Below are positions 52,380-62,039 of a stretch of DNA of 64,000 bases, piece by piece. The translations under genes were made by a program, and so were the position numbers. The DNA is from Alphaproteobacteria bacterium. Its GTDB lineage: Bacteria > Pseudomonadota > Alphaproteobacteria > UBA9655. The stretch spans positions 1 to 64,000 of the forward strand of contig JAGVLE010000025.1 in the NCBI GenBank assembly GCA_020049895.1. Reading direction: 5' to 3'. The notes under the pieces are model-generated. The model had not been told where the DNA came from. It did no database searches and was given only the letters and a program-made list of their open reading frames with translations. Each line of letters starts with the position of its first letter. Position 1 is the first letter of the stretch.

Positions 52380-53504
52380 ATGATAACAGCCCCTTTTCAT
52401 TTAACTGTGGATAAAACCTCCCTTTACAAAGCATTAGCGCATTGCCAAGGTGTTGTAGAGCGTCGTAATACGGTTCCCATACTCTCTCATGTCCTCTTTG
52501 AAGCCCAAGGAGGTACTCTTAAAATTACAGCTACCGATCTGGAATTGTCCCTTCAAGAGACAATTCCTGCAAACATCCGAATGGAAGGAAACACAACAGT
52601 TTTAGCCCATTTACTCTTTGATGTTGTTCGGAAGTTACCCAATGGGGCAGAAATTGAGCTTAAAGTGGAAAAAGAGGGGGAAATGCTGCTTCTCCAATCA
52701 GGGAAATCATCTTATACCTTTCCATGTCTCCCTCCCATAGAATTTCCGTCTATGAAAGAAGAAAAGCTTCCTTGTCACTTTAAAATGAAGTCAGAGGATT
52801 TGACATTTTTAATCGATAAAACTCGATTTTCTATGTCAACAGAGGAAACGCGTTATTACCTTAATGGTATCTTCTTTCATAAGACAACTGATGGTTTTTT
52901 ACGCGCTGTTACAACAGATGGATTACGGCTTGCTCAGGCTCAAGTTAACTTGCCTGCAGATGCTTCTGCTATGCCATCGGTGATTATGTCTCGTAAGACG
53001 ATTCAAGAGCTTCGCAAATTAGTAGACGAAACAAAAGACGAATTAAGCATTGCCCTATCAGAGAATCAAGTTCGCTTTACAATAGGAGCTACCATTCTTA
53101 TTTCTCGCCTTATTGAAGGAAAATTTCCAGATTACGAGCAAGTGATTCCTTTTGGAAATGATAAAACACTCGAAGTAAACGTAAAGGCATTTGCTGAGGC
53201 TGTGGATCGTATCTCCTTAATGTCCACCGATAAGCTCCATCCTATAAAAATCCACGTTGAAAACCAAGTGATGTCCATTTCTGCCCATAGCACAGAAACG
53301 GGCAGTGCTGTAGAAGAGCTTGATGTCAGCTATAGCGGGGATTCTATGGATTTGGGGTTCAATGCGCGTTTCATTCTTGATGTCGCCCAACAAATTTCCA
53401 ATTCAACTCTCCAATTTCTTATTGGAGGGCCGCACCAGGCTGTTATTTTAAAGGACATTGAAGAAACAACGTCTCTTTATGTGTTGATGCCAATGCGTGT
53501 CTAA
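52380..53504 (+). CDS. dnaN: DNA polymerase III subunit beta (sliding clamp)
   Basis: Ring-shaped processivity clamp. A 374-aa protein of three similar domains; typical are VERRNTVPILSHVLFEA, GFLRAVTTDGLRLA, LISRLIEGKFPDYEQVIP and the C-terminal YVLMPMRV. It is coupled to dnaA by a three-base gap. A single consensus DnaA box (TGTGGATAA) falls within codons near its start, probably by chance. Confidence 0.97.
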   Translation: MITAPFHLTVDKTSLYKALAHCQGVVERRNTVPILSHVLFEAQGGTLKITATDLELSLQETIPANIRMEGNTTVLAHLLFDVVRKLPNGAEIELKVEKEGEMLLLQSGKSSYTFPCLPPIEFPSMKEEKLPCHFKMKSEDLTFLIDKTRFSMSTEETRYYLNGIFFHKTTDGFLRAVTTDGLRLAQAQVNLPADASAMPSVIMSRKTIQELRKLVDETKDELSIALSENQVRFTIGATILISRLIEGKFPDYEQVIPFGNDKTLEVNVKAFAEAVDRISLMSTDKLHPIKIHVENQVMSISAHSTETGSAVEELDVSYSGDSMDLGFNARFILDVAQQISNSTLQFLIGGPHQAVILKDIEETTSLYVLMPMRV

Positions 53505-53506
53505 GA

Positions 53507-53548
53507 AGGGGAGTTTCCTTAGCTAGGGGTAATTTTTCACTCCCCTTG
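53507..53548. terminator. hairpin between convergent dnaN and ogt
   Basis: AAGGGGAGT (53507-53515) and ACTCCCCTT (53540-53548) are perfectly complementary with a 24-base loop. It lies three bases after the dnaN stop and 13 before the ogt stop on the other strand, so it could serve both. T-runs are absent. Confidence 0.45.
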
Positions 53549-53561
53549 CCAAAAACTCAAT

Positions 53562-54125
53562 TTATAGACGGTGCTCGCGCTCATGGCTAAGAAGCCATTG
53601 TTTACGATCAAGGCCACCTCCATACCCACCTAATTGACCATTATGGTTGATGATCCGGTGGCAGGGGATAATGATGGCGATGGGGTTGGTTGCATTTGCG
53701 CGAGCAACCGCTCGGACAGCCAGAGGATTCCCAACAGCAGCCGCTTGGTCTCTATAGCTTTTGGTTTCGCCATAAGGGACTTTTAGTAAAGCTTCCCAGG
53801 CGTTCACTTGGAAGGGAGTCCCTAAAGGGCGAAGGGGTGTTTGGAAGGTGTGGATTTTGCCTTCAAAATAAGCGTCTAATTCAGTTTTCACCAGTTTTGC
53901 AATCGGGGTAGTGCCTGAGATAAGCTCTCGCCCAGTTTTTGTACAAAGCTTTTCAACAGTGTAATCAAGCCCTTTCCAATTAGAAAATTCAAGGAGATAG
54001 AGCGCCTTTTCATCTGCAATGAGCAACATGTTTCCTAAGGGCGTCTCAAGAGAAGAGGCTTTCAGGGGGGAGTTGAGGTCAATAGCAGAAAGGGGAGGGG
54101 AATAAAACGAAGACTTAGCAGGCAT
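53562..54125 (-). CDS. ogt: methylated-DNA-[protein]-cysteine S-methyltransferase
   Basis: Repairs O6-methylguanine by a one-time transfer to its own Cys. The active-site segment is AIIIPCHRIINHNGQLGGYGGG with PCHR, preceded by the helix-turn-helix LLKVPYGETKSYRD and ARANATNP. The N-terminal RNase H-like domain is shorter and less conserved. Length 187 aa. Confidence 0.95.
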   Translation of the reverse strand: MPAKSSFYSPPLSAIDLNSPLKASSLETPLGNMLLIADEKALYLLEFSNWKGLDYTVEKLCTKTGRELISGTTPIAKLVKTELDAYFEGKIHTFQTPLRPLGTPFQVNAWEALLKVPYGETKSYRDQAAAVGNPLAVRAVARANATNPIAIIIPCHRIINHNGQLGGYGGGLDRKQWLLSHEREHRL

Positions 54126-54241
54126 ATAAGGTTTTCCTCAACTCTATTTCGTACGAGTATGAAGGATAGTCTCTCTAAATGTAAAGATTACTGTTTGTGT
54201 ATTCTGAATATCTTAGGGGACAATCCCTACCGATGAATACC

Positions 54242-55510
<1,269 letters not shown>

Positions 55511-55514
55511 TTAT

Positions 55515-55847
55515 TTAGGGTTGAGGAAGTAACTCGGGAGGTGCGTTTTCTAAGGAAGTCGCAGGAGGGATCTCCTCAGAGATTTCGGGCTGCCGCTCAA
55601 TTGGGCGCGGAGGACGGAGAGCTACCACAAGGCGATAGTAATGATCAGCGTACTGATAATAACTTTCAGCAGAAACAGGATCCCCAGAGGAAGCCGCCTC
55701 TCGTGCTAAAGAAAGGTATTTATCAACAGATTGCTGAGGATTACCACGACCCCGGATCTCAGGCGTAGTCTCTCTCGACGTATTTCTTGGAGGGCGGCGT
55801 TCAAAAGAACGGCCACGTGGTCGCTTACTATAACCAACTTGTTTCAT
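55515..55847 (-). CDS. DUF4167 domain protein
   Basis: A 110-aa protein with a basic Arg-rich start (about 1-30) and the DUF4167 core (about 33-78: RGRGNPQQSVDKYLSLARE, then SAESYYQYADHYYRL), ending in a Pro/Glu-rich tail. The family is almost confined to alphaproteobacteria and its role is unknown; the basic part suggests nucleic-acid binding. It sits directly upstream of eno. Confidence 0.88.
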   Translation of the reverse strand: MKQVGYSKRPRGRSFERRPPRNTSRETTPEIRGRGNPQQSVDKYLSLAREAASSGDPVSAESYYQYADHYYRLVVALRPPRPIERQPEISEEIPPATSLENAPPELLPQP

Positions 55848-55906
55848 GTATTAATCTATCTATGATATGTACAGTAATTTTGTCTCTTTTTAGAGAGCTC
55901 AATTAG

Positions 55907-55930
55907 AGGGAGATTCGATTAAATCTCTCT
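55907..55930. other. inverted repeat in the DUF4167/rnhB divergent region
   Basis: AGGGAGATT and AATCTCTCT can pair over nine bases (one G-T) with a six-base loop. It lies between the divergent starts and might be an operator or a leader hairpin. The AT-rich block TTTATATATAG beside it could hold -10 elements. Confidence 0.3.
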
Positions 55931-56031
55931 TTCCTTTATATATAGTAACAATTTTTTCTATTTTTGCAAGCTTTTTTTGAAAGTTTTTTTGATGTGGGTA
56001 TGCTAAAGCATAAGAAAAAGGTAAGAAAATC

Positions 56032-56664
56032 ATGCCAAACTTTGCTCTTGAAGCCACTTTTAAAAGCCCTGTCGGTGGCGTTGATGAAGTCGGACGGGGC
56101 CCGTGGGCGGGGCCAGTCGTTGCAGCCGCCTTTGTTTTTCTTGATCCTTCTTCTCTCCCTCTTTCTCTCTCCCAAGGAATTAATGATTCTAAAAAGCTCT
56201 CTGCATTGAAAAGAAACGCCCTCTATCATGAACTTATGGCCTTAGACGGATGTTGCTATGGTATAGGCATGGTCTCTGTTGAGGAAATAGACAGTCTTAA
56301 TATCTTGAAGGCTACGTTCCTAGCCATGGAACGAGCTGTGAATGCTCTTCCAGAGCGTCCCGCAACCCTTCTCATTGATGGCAAATTTATCCCCTCTTTT
56401 CCAGGTATCCAAACTCATCCAGTCATTGGAGGAGATGGCATCAGCCTTTCCATTGCAGCAGCTTCTATTGTGGCAAAAGTTACACGAGATGCGCTTATGG
56501 CAGAGTTAGCGAAAGACTATCCTGTGTATGGATGGGAATCAAATGCAGGATATGGAACAGCCCATCATCAACAGGCTTTACAGACCTATGGAATTACTCA
56601 ACACCACCGCAAAAGCTTCGCACCTATACGGAAACTGGTAGATCTCATGTCCTTAGCGGGGTAG
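56032..56664 (+). CDS. rnhB: ribonuclease HII
   Basis: Removes ribonucleotides from DNA and RNA from RNA-DNA hybrids. Catalytic acids are in GVDEVGRGPWAGPVVAAAFV (Asp-Glu), LLIDGKF and AAASIVAKVTRD; the GYGTAHHQQAL helix follows. Length 210 aa. It converges with ratA, two bases apart. Confidence 0.96.
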   Translation: MPNFALEATFKSPVGGVDEVGRGPWAGPVVAAAFVFLDPSSLPLSLSQGINDSKKLSALKRNALYHELMALDGCCYGIGMVSVEEIDSLNILKATFLAMERAVNALPERPATLLIDGKFIPSFPGIQTHPVIGGDGISLSIAAASIVAKVTRDALMAELAKDYPVYGWESNAGYGTAHHQQALQTYGITQHHRKSFAPIRKLVDLMSLAG

Positions 56665-56666
56665 TG

Positions 56667-57104
56667 TTAGCCAGTTCCATACAAATGATGCGCACGCTTT
56701 TCAAAGGCGGTTAGCATTTTTTCAAACGTTGCCTCAAACACCCCTTGCATGACTTTTTGAAAAAAAGAGTTTTTAAACTGAAAATCAATAAAAAATTCAA
56801 GAGTTGTTCCCTGAGGAGAGGTTTGGTGAAAGATCCATTTGTTTTTTAAATGGTGGAAGGGGCCGTCTATATAGTCTACCTCAATTTGGCTTTCAGGGGT
56901 TAAATGAACCCGGGAACGAAAAGTTTCCTGAAAAAATTTATGTCCTACAAGCAAATCTGCCACAATTTCCACCTCTGATTGAGACAAGATTCGTGCAGCT
57001 TGGCATCCAGGGAGAAAGTGAGGGTATTTTTCTATATCCTTTACCAAATCATAGAGTTGTTTTTGGGTATAGGGAAGATGATGAGTATGATGATGGCTGC
57101 CCAT
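56667..57104 (-). CDS. RatA/COQ10-like START-domain protein
   Basis: A 145-aa polyketide-cyclase/START-fold protein, with LPYTQKQLYDLVKDIEKYPHFLPG at the start (in family alignment) and a long C-terminal helix VFEATFEKMLTAFEKRAHHL. Eukaryotic and alphaproteobacterial homologues bind ubiquinone; the E. coli one is known as RatA. It lies directly downstream of lipA as usual in alphaproteobacteria. The start MGSHHHTHH looks like a His tag but fits the natural family start, where a His/Arg-rich stretch precedes LPY. Confidence 0.88.
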   Translation of the reverse strand: MGSHHHTHHLPYTQKQLYDLVKDIEKYPHFLPGCQAARILSQSEVEIVADLLVGHKFFQETFRSRVHLTPESQIEVDYIDGPFHHLKNKWIFHQTSPQGTTLEFFIDFQFKNSFFQKVMQGVFEATFEKMLTAFEKRAHHLYGTG

Positions 57105-57107
57105 TTT

Positions 57108-58001
57108 TTAGGCAATAGCTTGCTTTATTTGGGCCATGCGCGCCTCTTTAAGGCGTAAGAAGTCATCACCTGCATGGTAAGAAGAACGGGTCAAGGGAGA
57201 GGCAGAGATCATCAAAAAACCTTTGCCCTTGGCCATTTGGGTATAACCCTCAAATTCTTCTGGGGTTACAAAGCGGTTTAAGGAATAATGCTGAGGGGTT
57301 GGTTGCAGATATTGGCCAATCGTCATAAAATCTACTGAAGCGGCTCGCAGATCATCCATGACTTGATAAACTTCTCCTTTTTCTTCTCCTAAGCCTACCA
57401 TAATGCCCGACTTTGTAAAAATGGAGGGATCCAGTTCCTTAACTGTATTAAGAAGCCGCAAAGAATGGAAATAGCGAGCCCCGGGGCGCACGTCTGCATA
57501 AAGCCGGGGAACAGTTTCAAGATTGTGGTTATACACATCAGGTCGCGCTTTTACGACGATCTCAATCGCCCCTTTTTTCCTTAAAAAGTCAGGTGTTAAC
57601 ACCTCAATGGTGGTGTGGGGAGCATATTGACGAATAGCTTGAATGGTTTCCGCAAAATGATTAGCTCCTCCATCGGGAAGATCGTCTCTATCGACAGAGG
57701 TCACCACGATATGATGAAGTCCCAATTCTGCGATAGATTTGCCAACGCGCTCAGGTTCATGAGGGTCTAAAAGGTCCGGACGGCCTGTGGCAATGTTGCA
57801 AAAGCGGCAGGCTCGAGTACATACGCTTCCCAAAATCATAATGGTAGCGTGTTTTTTTGTCCAACATTCTCCAATGTTTGGGCAAGCGGCTTCTTCGCAC
57901 ACAGTATTAAGTTTTTGTCGGCGCATAAGCTCACGCGTTTCGTGATATTCTTTCGAAACGGGGGCTTTGACACGGATCCATGAAGGTTTTTCTAATTTCA
58001 A
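57108..58001 (-). CDS. lipA: lipoyl synthase
   Basis: Radical-SAM enzyme that inserts two sulfurs into octanoyl groups on 2-oxoacid dehydrogenases. It binds two iron-sulfur clusters: the auxiliary one by Cys in [14 protein letters not shown], the radical-SAM one by CTRACRFC, plus the conserved C-terminal RSSYHAG serine. Length 297 aa. A three-base gap leads to the ratA gene. Confidence 0.97.
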   Translation of the reverse strand: MKLEKPSWIRVKAPVSKEYHETRELMRRQKLNTVCEEAACPNIGECWTKKHATIMILGSVCTRACRFCNIATGRPDLLDPHEPERVGKSIAELGLHHIVVTSVDRDDLPDGGANHFAETIQAIRQYAPHTTIEVLTPDFLRKKGAIEIVVKARPDVYNHNLETVPRLYADVRPGARYFHSLRLLNTVKELDPSIFTKSGIMVGLGEEKGEVYQVMDDLRAASVDFMTIGQYLQPTPQHYSLNRFVTPEEFEGYTQMAKGKGFLMISASPLTRSSYHAGDDFLRLKEARMAQIKQAIA

Positions 58002-58025
58002 GGATAGGGCTCCTTAAAGAGTCAT

Positions 58026-58102
58026 TAGTAATCAACAAGTAGTAATCAGAAAAACGTCAACTTACGTTCTTCCAATTACTAATCTCTAGTTGCTAATTAC
58101 TA
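58026..58102. repeat. imperfect palindromic repeat between rplT and lipA
   Basis: The left arm starting TAGTAATCAACAAGTAG and the right arm ending CTAGTTGCTAATTACTA are inverted copies with several mismatches. The centre is the perfect short palindrome AACGT-CAACTT-ACGTT. TAGTAAT/ATTACTA units occur five times. It looks like a degenerate miniature element of the kind scattered between genes in related genomes. Confidence 0.5.
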
Positions 58103-58106
58103 AAAT

Positions 58107-58466
58107 TTACGCTGCCAAGGCTTTCTGCGCTTGGTCAACAATTCCCTTAAATGCAGCCGGTTCATGAATCGCAAGGTCAGAAAGAACCTTCCGATCAATC
58201 TCAATACCAGCTTTTATTAAGCCATTGATAAATTTGGAATAGGTTAATCCATGGATACGAACACCTGCATTAATGCGTTGGATCCAAAGAGCCCGGAAAT
58301 CCCGCTTACGGGTGCGGCGATCGCGATAAGCATATTGAAGCGCCTTTTCAACGCGCTGCAGGGCAATTCGATAACATGTCTTAGACCGTCCTCTGTATCC
58401 TTTTGCAAGGGCAAGGACTTTCTTGTGACGAGCGTGGGTGGTTGTTCCGCGTTTTACATGAGCCAT
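58107..58466 (-). CDS. rplT: 50S ribosomal protein L20
   Basis: Early assembly protein of the large subunit. A 119-aa basic helical protein with [16 protein letters not shown], then [14 protein letters not shown] and the C-terminal domain [16 protein letters not shown]. It follows rpmI by 11 bases. Confidence 0.97.
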   Translation of the reverse strand: MAHVKRGTTTHARHKKVLALAKGYRGRSKTCYRIALQRVEKALQYAYRDRRTRKRDFRALWIQRINAGVRIHGLTYSKFINGLIKAGIEIDRKVLSDLAIHEPAAFKGIVDQAQKALAA

Positions 58467-58477
58467 GATTTATCTCC

Positions 58478-58678
58478 TTAAATTCCGTAAGGCATGAAGC
58501 GACGCACAATCTTGGCATCGCATTCTCTCATAATGGCAGTTCCTCGAGCTGTTCTCCGCATTTCAGGAGAACGCTTACGCATACCATGGCGCTTACCGGC
58601 TTGACCCATAATAACTTTACCGGTCGCTGTCAAGCGGAAGCGTTTCTTCACGCTGCTTTTTGTCTTTAATTTGGGCAT
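58478..58678 (-). CDS. rpmI: 50S ribosomal protein L35
   Basis: A 66-aa basic protein starting [17 protein letters not shown] and ending near IVRRFMPYG, the full family form. I take ATG 58678, not the Met six codons earlier, because the family begins MPKLKT and GAAAGAGAG stands upstream. It forms an operon with rplT. infC, the common first gene, is absent here. Confidence 0.96.
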   Translation of the reverse strand: MPKLKTKSSVKKRFRLTATGKVIMGQAGKRHGMRKRSPEMRRTARGTAIMRECDAKIVRRFMPYGI

Positions 58679-59040
58679 TTTTTGACTCTCTTTCACTTAA
58701 TCCATAGTATTCTAGGGTGGCATGCCCGGGGATTTTCCCCTTGCCTAGCTAGAAAATTTATAGATCTATACCAACAACTTCCTATAAACGCAAGGGTTTG
58801 TGATCAGGATTTTCTATACCTCTCTTGGAGGGGAAGAGGACAGATCACCAAAAAGATGTTTTAACTTTGAGCAGGGGAGGCCTTTTCTAGACTGAATGTG
58901 TCTAAAGGTGAGAAAAAATTCTTTAAAAAAAACAATAAATTCAGAAAAATTTTCCTCGAGCCCCTCCATCCCTTGCGTTATCTTCTTAAAACAAGCTCTA
59001 TGACCTTAATTCTACATTTTTTATAGGTATCATGCATATA
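58679..59040. other. intergenic stretch: rpmI leader and promoter region
   Basis: No convincing gene; the one open frame of 60 codons has no ribosome site. On the minus strand the rpmI leader holds a GGGGAAAATCCCC hairpin about 50 bases before the start and AT-rich candidate -10 boxes (GTATAGAT) about 100 bases upstream. The rest, toward 59040, is AT-rich and leads into the CtrA-type promoter. Confidence 0.4.
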
Positions 59041-59072
59041 TTAATAGAATTTTAATAAATTTTCGGTATAGT
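59041..59072 (+). promoter_or_regulatory. CtrA-type promoter of the 106-aa secreted protein
   Basis: TTAA-TAGAATT-TTAA (59041-59055) is a perfect CtrA full site placed over the -35 region, followed after 11 bases by TATAGT as -10. The transcript would start near 59080, right at a 7-bp hairpin (59084-59102) that could stabilise the mRNA. The start codon lies at 59137 behind AGGAG. The layout matches CtrA-activated promoters of Caulobacter. Confidence 0.6.
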
Positions 59073-59136
59073 GAAAACTATGGCGTACCCTTTGAGGGTG
59101 CGTTGGAAATTGTTAACTTAAACTTAGGAGAAAATA

Positions 59137-59457
59137 ATGTATACGAAATTAACACTCGGACTTTTCGCTGTAGCTGCAACTCTTTCATTGAGCACCACAG
59201 TTTTTGCTGCTAACCAAGGAAACGCTGCAACAGAAAGCAATCCACAAATCATTGCAGATAATGCAGCTGAACAGAAAGATGCTAACGCTGCAGTTGCTGC
59301 TGTGAAAGATGAAGTTTCTCATGATACAGATGAAGTTGCTGTTGACAAAAAACTTGGCGATACGAAAGAAACTGCTGACGATATGAAAGAGCTTACTTCA
59401 GATGTAGCAATGCTTAACAAGCTTGAAGCAGATGCTACTCCTGGTGGAGATCGCTAA
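59137..59457 (+). CDS. small secreted acidic protein, 106 aa
   Basis: A clear signal peptide (about 1-24: MYTKLTLGLF, hydrophobic core, ending VFA-ANQ) is followed by an acidic, Ala/Asp/Glu/Lys-rich mature part of about 80 residues that looks helical or disordered. It has no Cys. Family unknown. A strong ribosome site, a 5' hairpin, a CtrA-type promoter and a strong terminator suggest high, cell-cycle-linked expression. A periplasmic or released protein is likely; a role in the host is speculation. Confidence 0.75.
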   Translation: MYTKLTLGLFAVAATLSLSTTVFAANQGNAATESNPQIIADNAAEQKDANAAVAAVKDEVSHDTDEVAVDKKLGDTKETADDMKELTSDVAMLNKLEADATPGGDR

Positions 59458-59503
59458 ATAAAGAATGATTTCTGAGTAATTTTTTACCAGAAAGAAATTT
59501 TTT

Positions 59504-59537
59504 AAGCACGAGCACGAGAGTGTTCGTGCTTTTTTAT
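59504..59537 (+). terminator. intrinsic terminator of the 106-aa gene
   Basis: AAGCACGA pairs perfectly with TCGTGCTT and is followed by TTTTTATT. Confidence 0.85.
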
Positions 59538-59656
59538 TGTGAACGCAATTCCATCATTTTCTTACTTTATCCCTCTTCTGCCTCAAAAAACATGCAAGAT
59601 CCTGTGAGATAATTATCTTGATTTTGAAGACAAGACCTTGTAAAGAACTATCGTCC

Positions 59657-59732
59657 GTCCCCATCGTCTAGAGGCCTAGGACGCCGCCCTTTCACGGCGG
59701 CAACGCGGGTTCGAATCCCGCTGGGGACGCCA
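59657..59732 (+). tRNA. tRNA-Glu (TTC)
   Basis: Acceptor GTCCCCA/TGGGGAC, discriminator G, encoded CCA. The anticodon stem CCGCC/GGCGG encloses CTTTCAC, anticodon TTC. The T-arm GCGGGTTCGAATCCCGC is intact. Total 76 bases. Confidence 0.96.
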
Positions 59733-59787
59733 CTCTTCAGTTTCACCTCATTCAACACCGTCCAGAAAATCCCCTAAAAAGAAAGGC

Positions 59788-60525
59788 TCATTCCATAAAT
59801 TGGAAGAGGACTTGCTGTTCTGGTTTTTTTGCAAGGTCTGGAGATGTCTCCTCTTGGGGAATAGGCGGTGGAGGAGGGGGCACAAAAGAAGGATTCTGAA
59901 GAGGTCTAAAGACTTGGGTCTGGGGATCATATTCCTCAAGGATCCCTTTTGTCATATCAAAATTCCAAGCATGTAAAGTGAGAGAGCCTTCGTTTAATCT
60001 GTCGGCGATCCAGGGGAAGGTTTGTAAATTTTCCAAAGAATGAATAAGGGAATAGTGACCACATAGGTCCACTTTTTCTTTCTGGGACAGCCCTTCGGAA
60101 GCTGAAAAAGTCCTTTCTTTGGATTCTGTGGCCAAGTCTAACCACTTGCCCAAGAAGCCGTTCTTTTCGGGACAAGCCTCTAAAAGCGTTTGCATTCCAC
60201 CGCATTGGGTATGGCCCATGAGAATAATATCACTCACGCCCAAGACGCAGACACCAAATTCAAGAGCAGCGCTTGTTCCATGATAGGCCTGATCTATTTC
60301 GTAAGGGGGCACAAGGTTGGCCACATTACGAATCACAAAAAGCTCCCCAGGCTCGCAATTCATGATAAGGGCAGGATCCACACGAGAATCAGAACAAGCA
60401 ATCATGAGGACTTTAGGGCGTTGTCCTCCCCGCACAAGCTGTGCGAAGGGGGAATCATCCTCCCCAAAGTATTGCTCACGAAAATGTTGATAGCCTTCAA
60501 AAAGGCGAACTATATCTTTTTTCAT
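59788..60525 (-). CDS. can: beta-class carbonic anhydrase
   Basis: Interconverts CO2 and bicarbonate, feeding carboxylases such as AccBC. Zinc ligands are the Cys in MIACSDSRVDP (with the Asp-Arg dyad) and His/Cys in MGHTQCGGM. Length 245 aa with a C-terminal extension rich in Pro (PPPPPPIPQEE), which is unusual for the family. It lies 9 bases downstream of the nitroreductase gene on the same strand. Confidence 0.94.
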   Translation of the reverse strand: MKKDIVRLFEGYQHFREQYFGEDDSPFAQLVRGGQRPKVLMIACSDSRVDPALIMNCEPGELFVIRNVANLVPPYEIDQAYHGTSAALEFGVCVLGVSDIILMGHTQCGGMQTLLEACPEKNGFLGKWLDLATESKERTFSASEGLSQKEKVDLCGHYSLIHSLENLQTFPWIADRLNEGSLTLHAWNFDMTKGILEEYDPQTQVFRPLQNPSFVPPPPPPIPQEETSPDLAKKPEQQVLFQFME

Positions 60526-60534
60526 AAGCAGAAT

Positions 60535-61125
60535 TTAAAGGATTTTGCAGGCCTCGTCAAATGAAAGACGGGGAGCGCGTGGCCCTGGAAGTCCAGAGGG
60601 ATCTCCATAGGCTAAATTACAAAGAAAATTGGTTTTAAAGCGACCGTCAGGAAAAAATTCCTTATCAATTCCTTCATTGGAAAAGCCAGACATCGGACCA
60701 CAATCCAAACCGCAGGCGCGTGCTGCCATAAGGAAATATCCGCCTTGGAGGCTGCTATTACGGAAAGCGGTTATTTCAGCGAACTCTGGCTTTCCATCGA
60801 ACCATGCTTTTGCATCAGCAAAAGGAAAGAGCTGAGGAAGATATTCGTAAAATTGAGTATCATAAGCCAAAATGGCAACCACCGGCGCCAGCATTGTTTT
60901 ATCGACGTTTCCGGGGGCCATGTGAGGCTTGAGCCTTTCCTTGGATTCTGTGGACATGAGGAAAAGAATACGCAAAGGAGTGCAGTTAGCACTCGTAGGG
61001 CCTAAGCGCATAAGGTTATATAATTCTGTGATTGTTTCAATGGCCACAGGGCGATTTTGCCATTTGTTGTGGGTTCTTGCGTCAAGAAACAGTTGCTTTA
61101 GGCAGGATTCGGCTATCTTTCCCAT
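60535..61125 (-). CDS. nitroreductase-family protein (RutE/HadB-like)
   Basis: A 196-aa flavin reductase. LGPTSANCTPLRILF contacts FMN, and SLQGGYFLMAARACGLDCGPMSGF is split over the second motif. The C-terminal GDPSGLPGPRAPRLSFDE is closest to the RutE malonic-semialdehyde reductase branch. No rut genes are nearby, so the substrate is open; a general NAD(P)H-dependent reductase is safest. It is co-directional with the carbonic anhydrase gene. Confidence 0.88.
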   Translation of the reverse strand: MGKIAESCLKQLFLDARTHNKWQNRPVAIETITELYNLMRLGPTSANCTPLRILFLMSTESKERLKPHMAPGNVDKTMLAPVVAILAYDTQFYEYLPQLFPFADAKAWFDGKPEFAEITAFRNSSLQGGYFLMAARACGLDCGPMSGFSNEGIDKEFFPDGRFKTNFLCNLAYGDPSGLPGPRAPRLSFDEACKIL

Positions 61126-61211
61126 AAAATTTTCCTCTTGTTTATGTTAAAATTATCTCAAGTTTTAGTTATTTTAAGAGAGAAAAGTTAACAAAGAGTA
61201 AAGCGCACCCT

Positions 61212-62039
61212 CTAGCTCTTTAGGCCATGGATTCCCACACGTTTGATGCGTCGAGAGTCTGCTTCAATGATTTCAAATTCTATGGGAGGGGAATGAGGAA
61301 TGAGCTCGCCTCGTTGAGGAATGCGGTCAGTGAGATGAAGGACCAGTCCTCCAATCGTATCGATATCTTCTTTTTTTTCCTCAGTGGTTCGGATCGGACC
61401 GACTTGGGTTTCTAAGTCATCAATATCCATGCGTCCATCAACGACAAGGACGCCATCGGGTCTGCGAAAAAAATCAGGGGCTGCACTCAAATGAGCGACA
61501 TCTTGGATGTCTCCTACAATTTCCTCAACCAGGTCTCCCATAGTGACAAGGCCATCCACGCCTCCATATTCATCAACCACAAGAGCGAGCTTTTCTCCAG
61601 AAGAGCGCATTTGCAGCAAAAGATCGAGGACACGCATGCTGGGAGAGATAAAATCAATCTTATGAAGATATTCCTGAAGGTTAAACTCCTTGATAGGAAC
61701 ATCCAAAAGATCCGGCAGATGGATATACCCCAAGATATCATCCAACGTTTGGCGATATACGGGCAAGCGCATGACTTTGTTGGTTTTAAAAACCTTTTTT
61801 ATATCGTCAAGAGAACTTTCGTAGGGAACTCCAATGATTTCAGCACGGGTAATCATCAAGTCTTTAGCTGTTAAATCCCGCAAATGCAGGATGTTTGTAA
61901 GCATTTCCCGTTCGTCTGGGGCGAGGGAGTTATCTTCAACTTCTTCTTCTTCAATTAACTCTTCAAGCGTTTCTCTAAGAGATCCTTCGCTATCTTTCTT
62001 TAAAAAGAAAGATTTCAGTCGCGAGATCCAGTTTTTCAT
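61212..62039 (-). CDS. corC: CorC/HlyC-type CBS-domain protein
   Basis: A 275-aa soluble protein with two CBS domains (about 65-190; LTAKDLMITRAEIIGVPY, then GVDGLVTMGDLVEEIVGDI) and a CorC-HlyC C-terminal domain (about 205-270). It belongs to the magnesium/cobalt-efflux associated family; no membrane domain is present. It overlaps ybeY by four bases, the conserved ybeY-corC pair. Confidence 0.93.
   Translation of the reverse strand: MKNWISRLKSFFLKKDSEGSLRETLEELIEEEEVEDNSLAPDEREMLTNILHLRDLTAKDLMITRAEIIGVPYESSLDDIKKVFKTNKVMRLPVYRQTLDDILGYIHLPDLLDVPIKEFNLQEYLHKIDFISPSMRVLDLLLQMRSSGEKLALVVDEYGGVDGLVTMGDLVEEIVGDIQDVAHLSAAPDFFRRPDGVLVVDGRMDIDDLETQVGPIRTTEEKKEDIDTIGGLVLHLTDRIPQRGELIPHSPPIEFEIIEADSRRIKRVGIHGLKS

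Noticed and set aside
56667-57104. His-tag or vector contamination, suggested by MGSHHHTHH at the start of the RatA-like protein
   Set aside because: The His-rich start joins without break to the normal LPYT start of the family, lies beside lipA in the usual order, and no vector sequence is near.
56667-57104. Toxin-antitoxin system, from the RatA name
   Set aside because: The protein is a COQ10-like START-domain protein in a lipA operon and has no antitoxin partner here.
58682-58864. 60-codon frame upstream of rpmI
   Set aside because: No ribosome site, no recognisable pattern, and it overlaps the leader of rpmI on the other strand.
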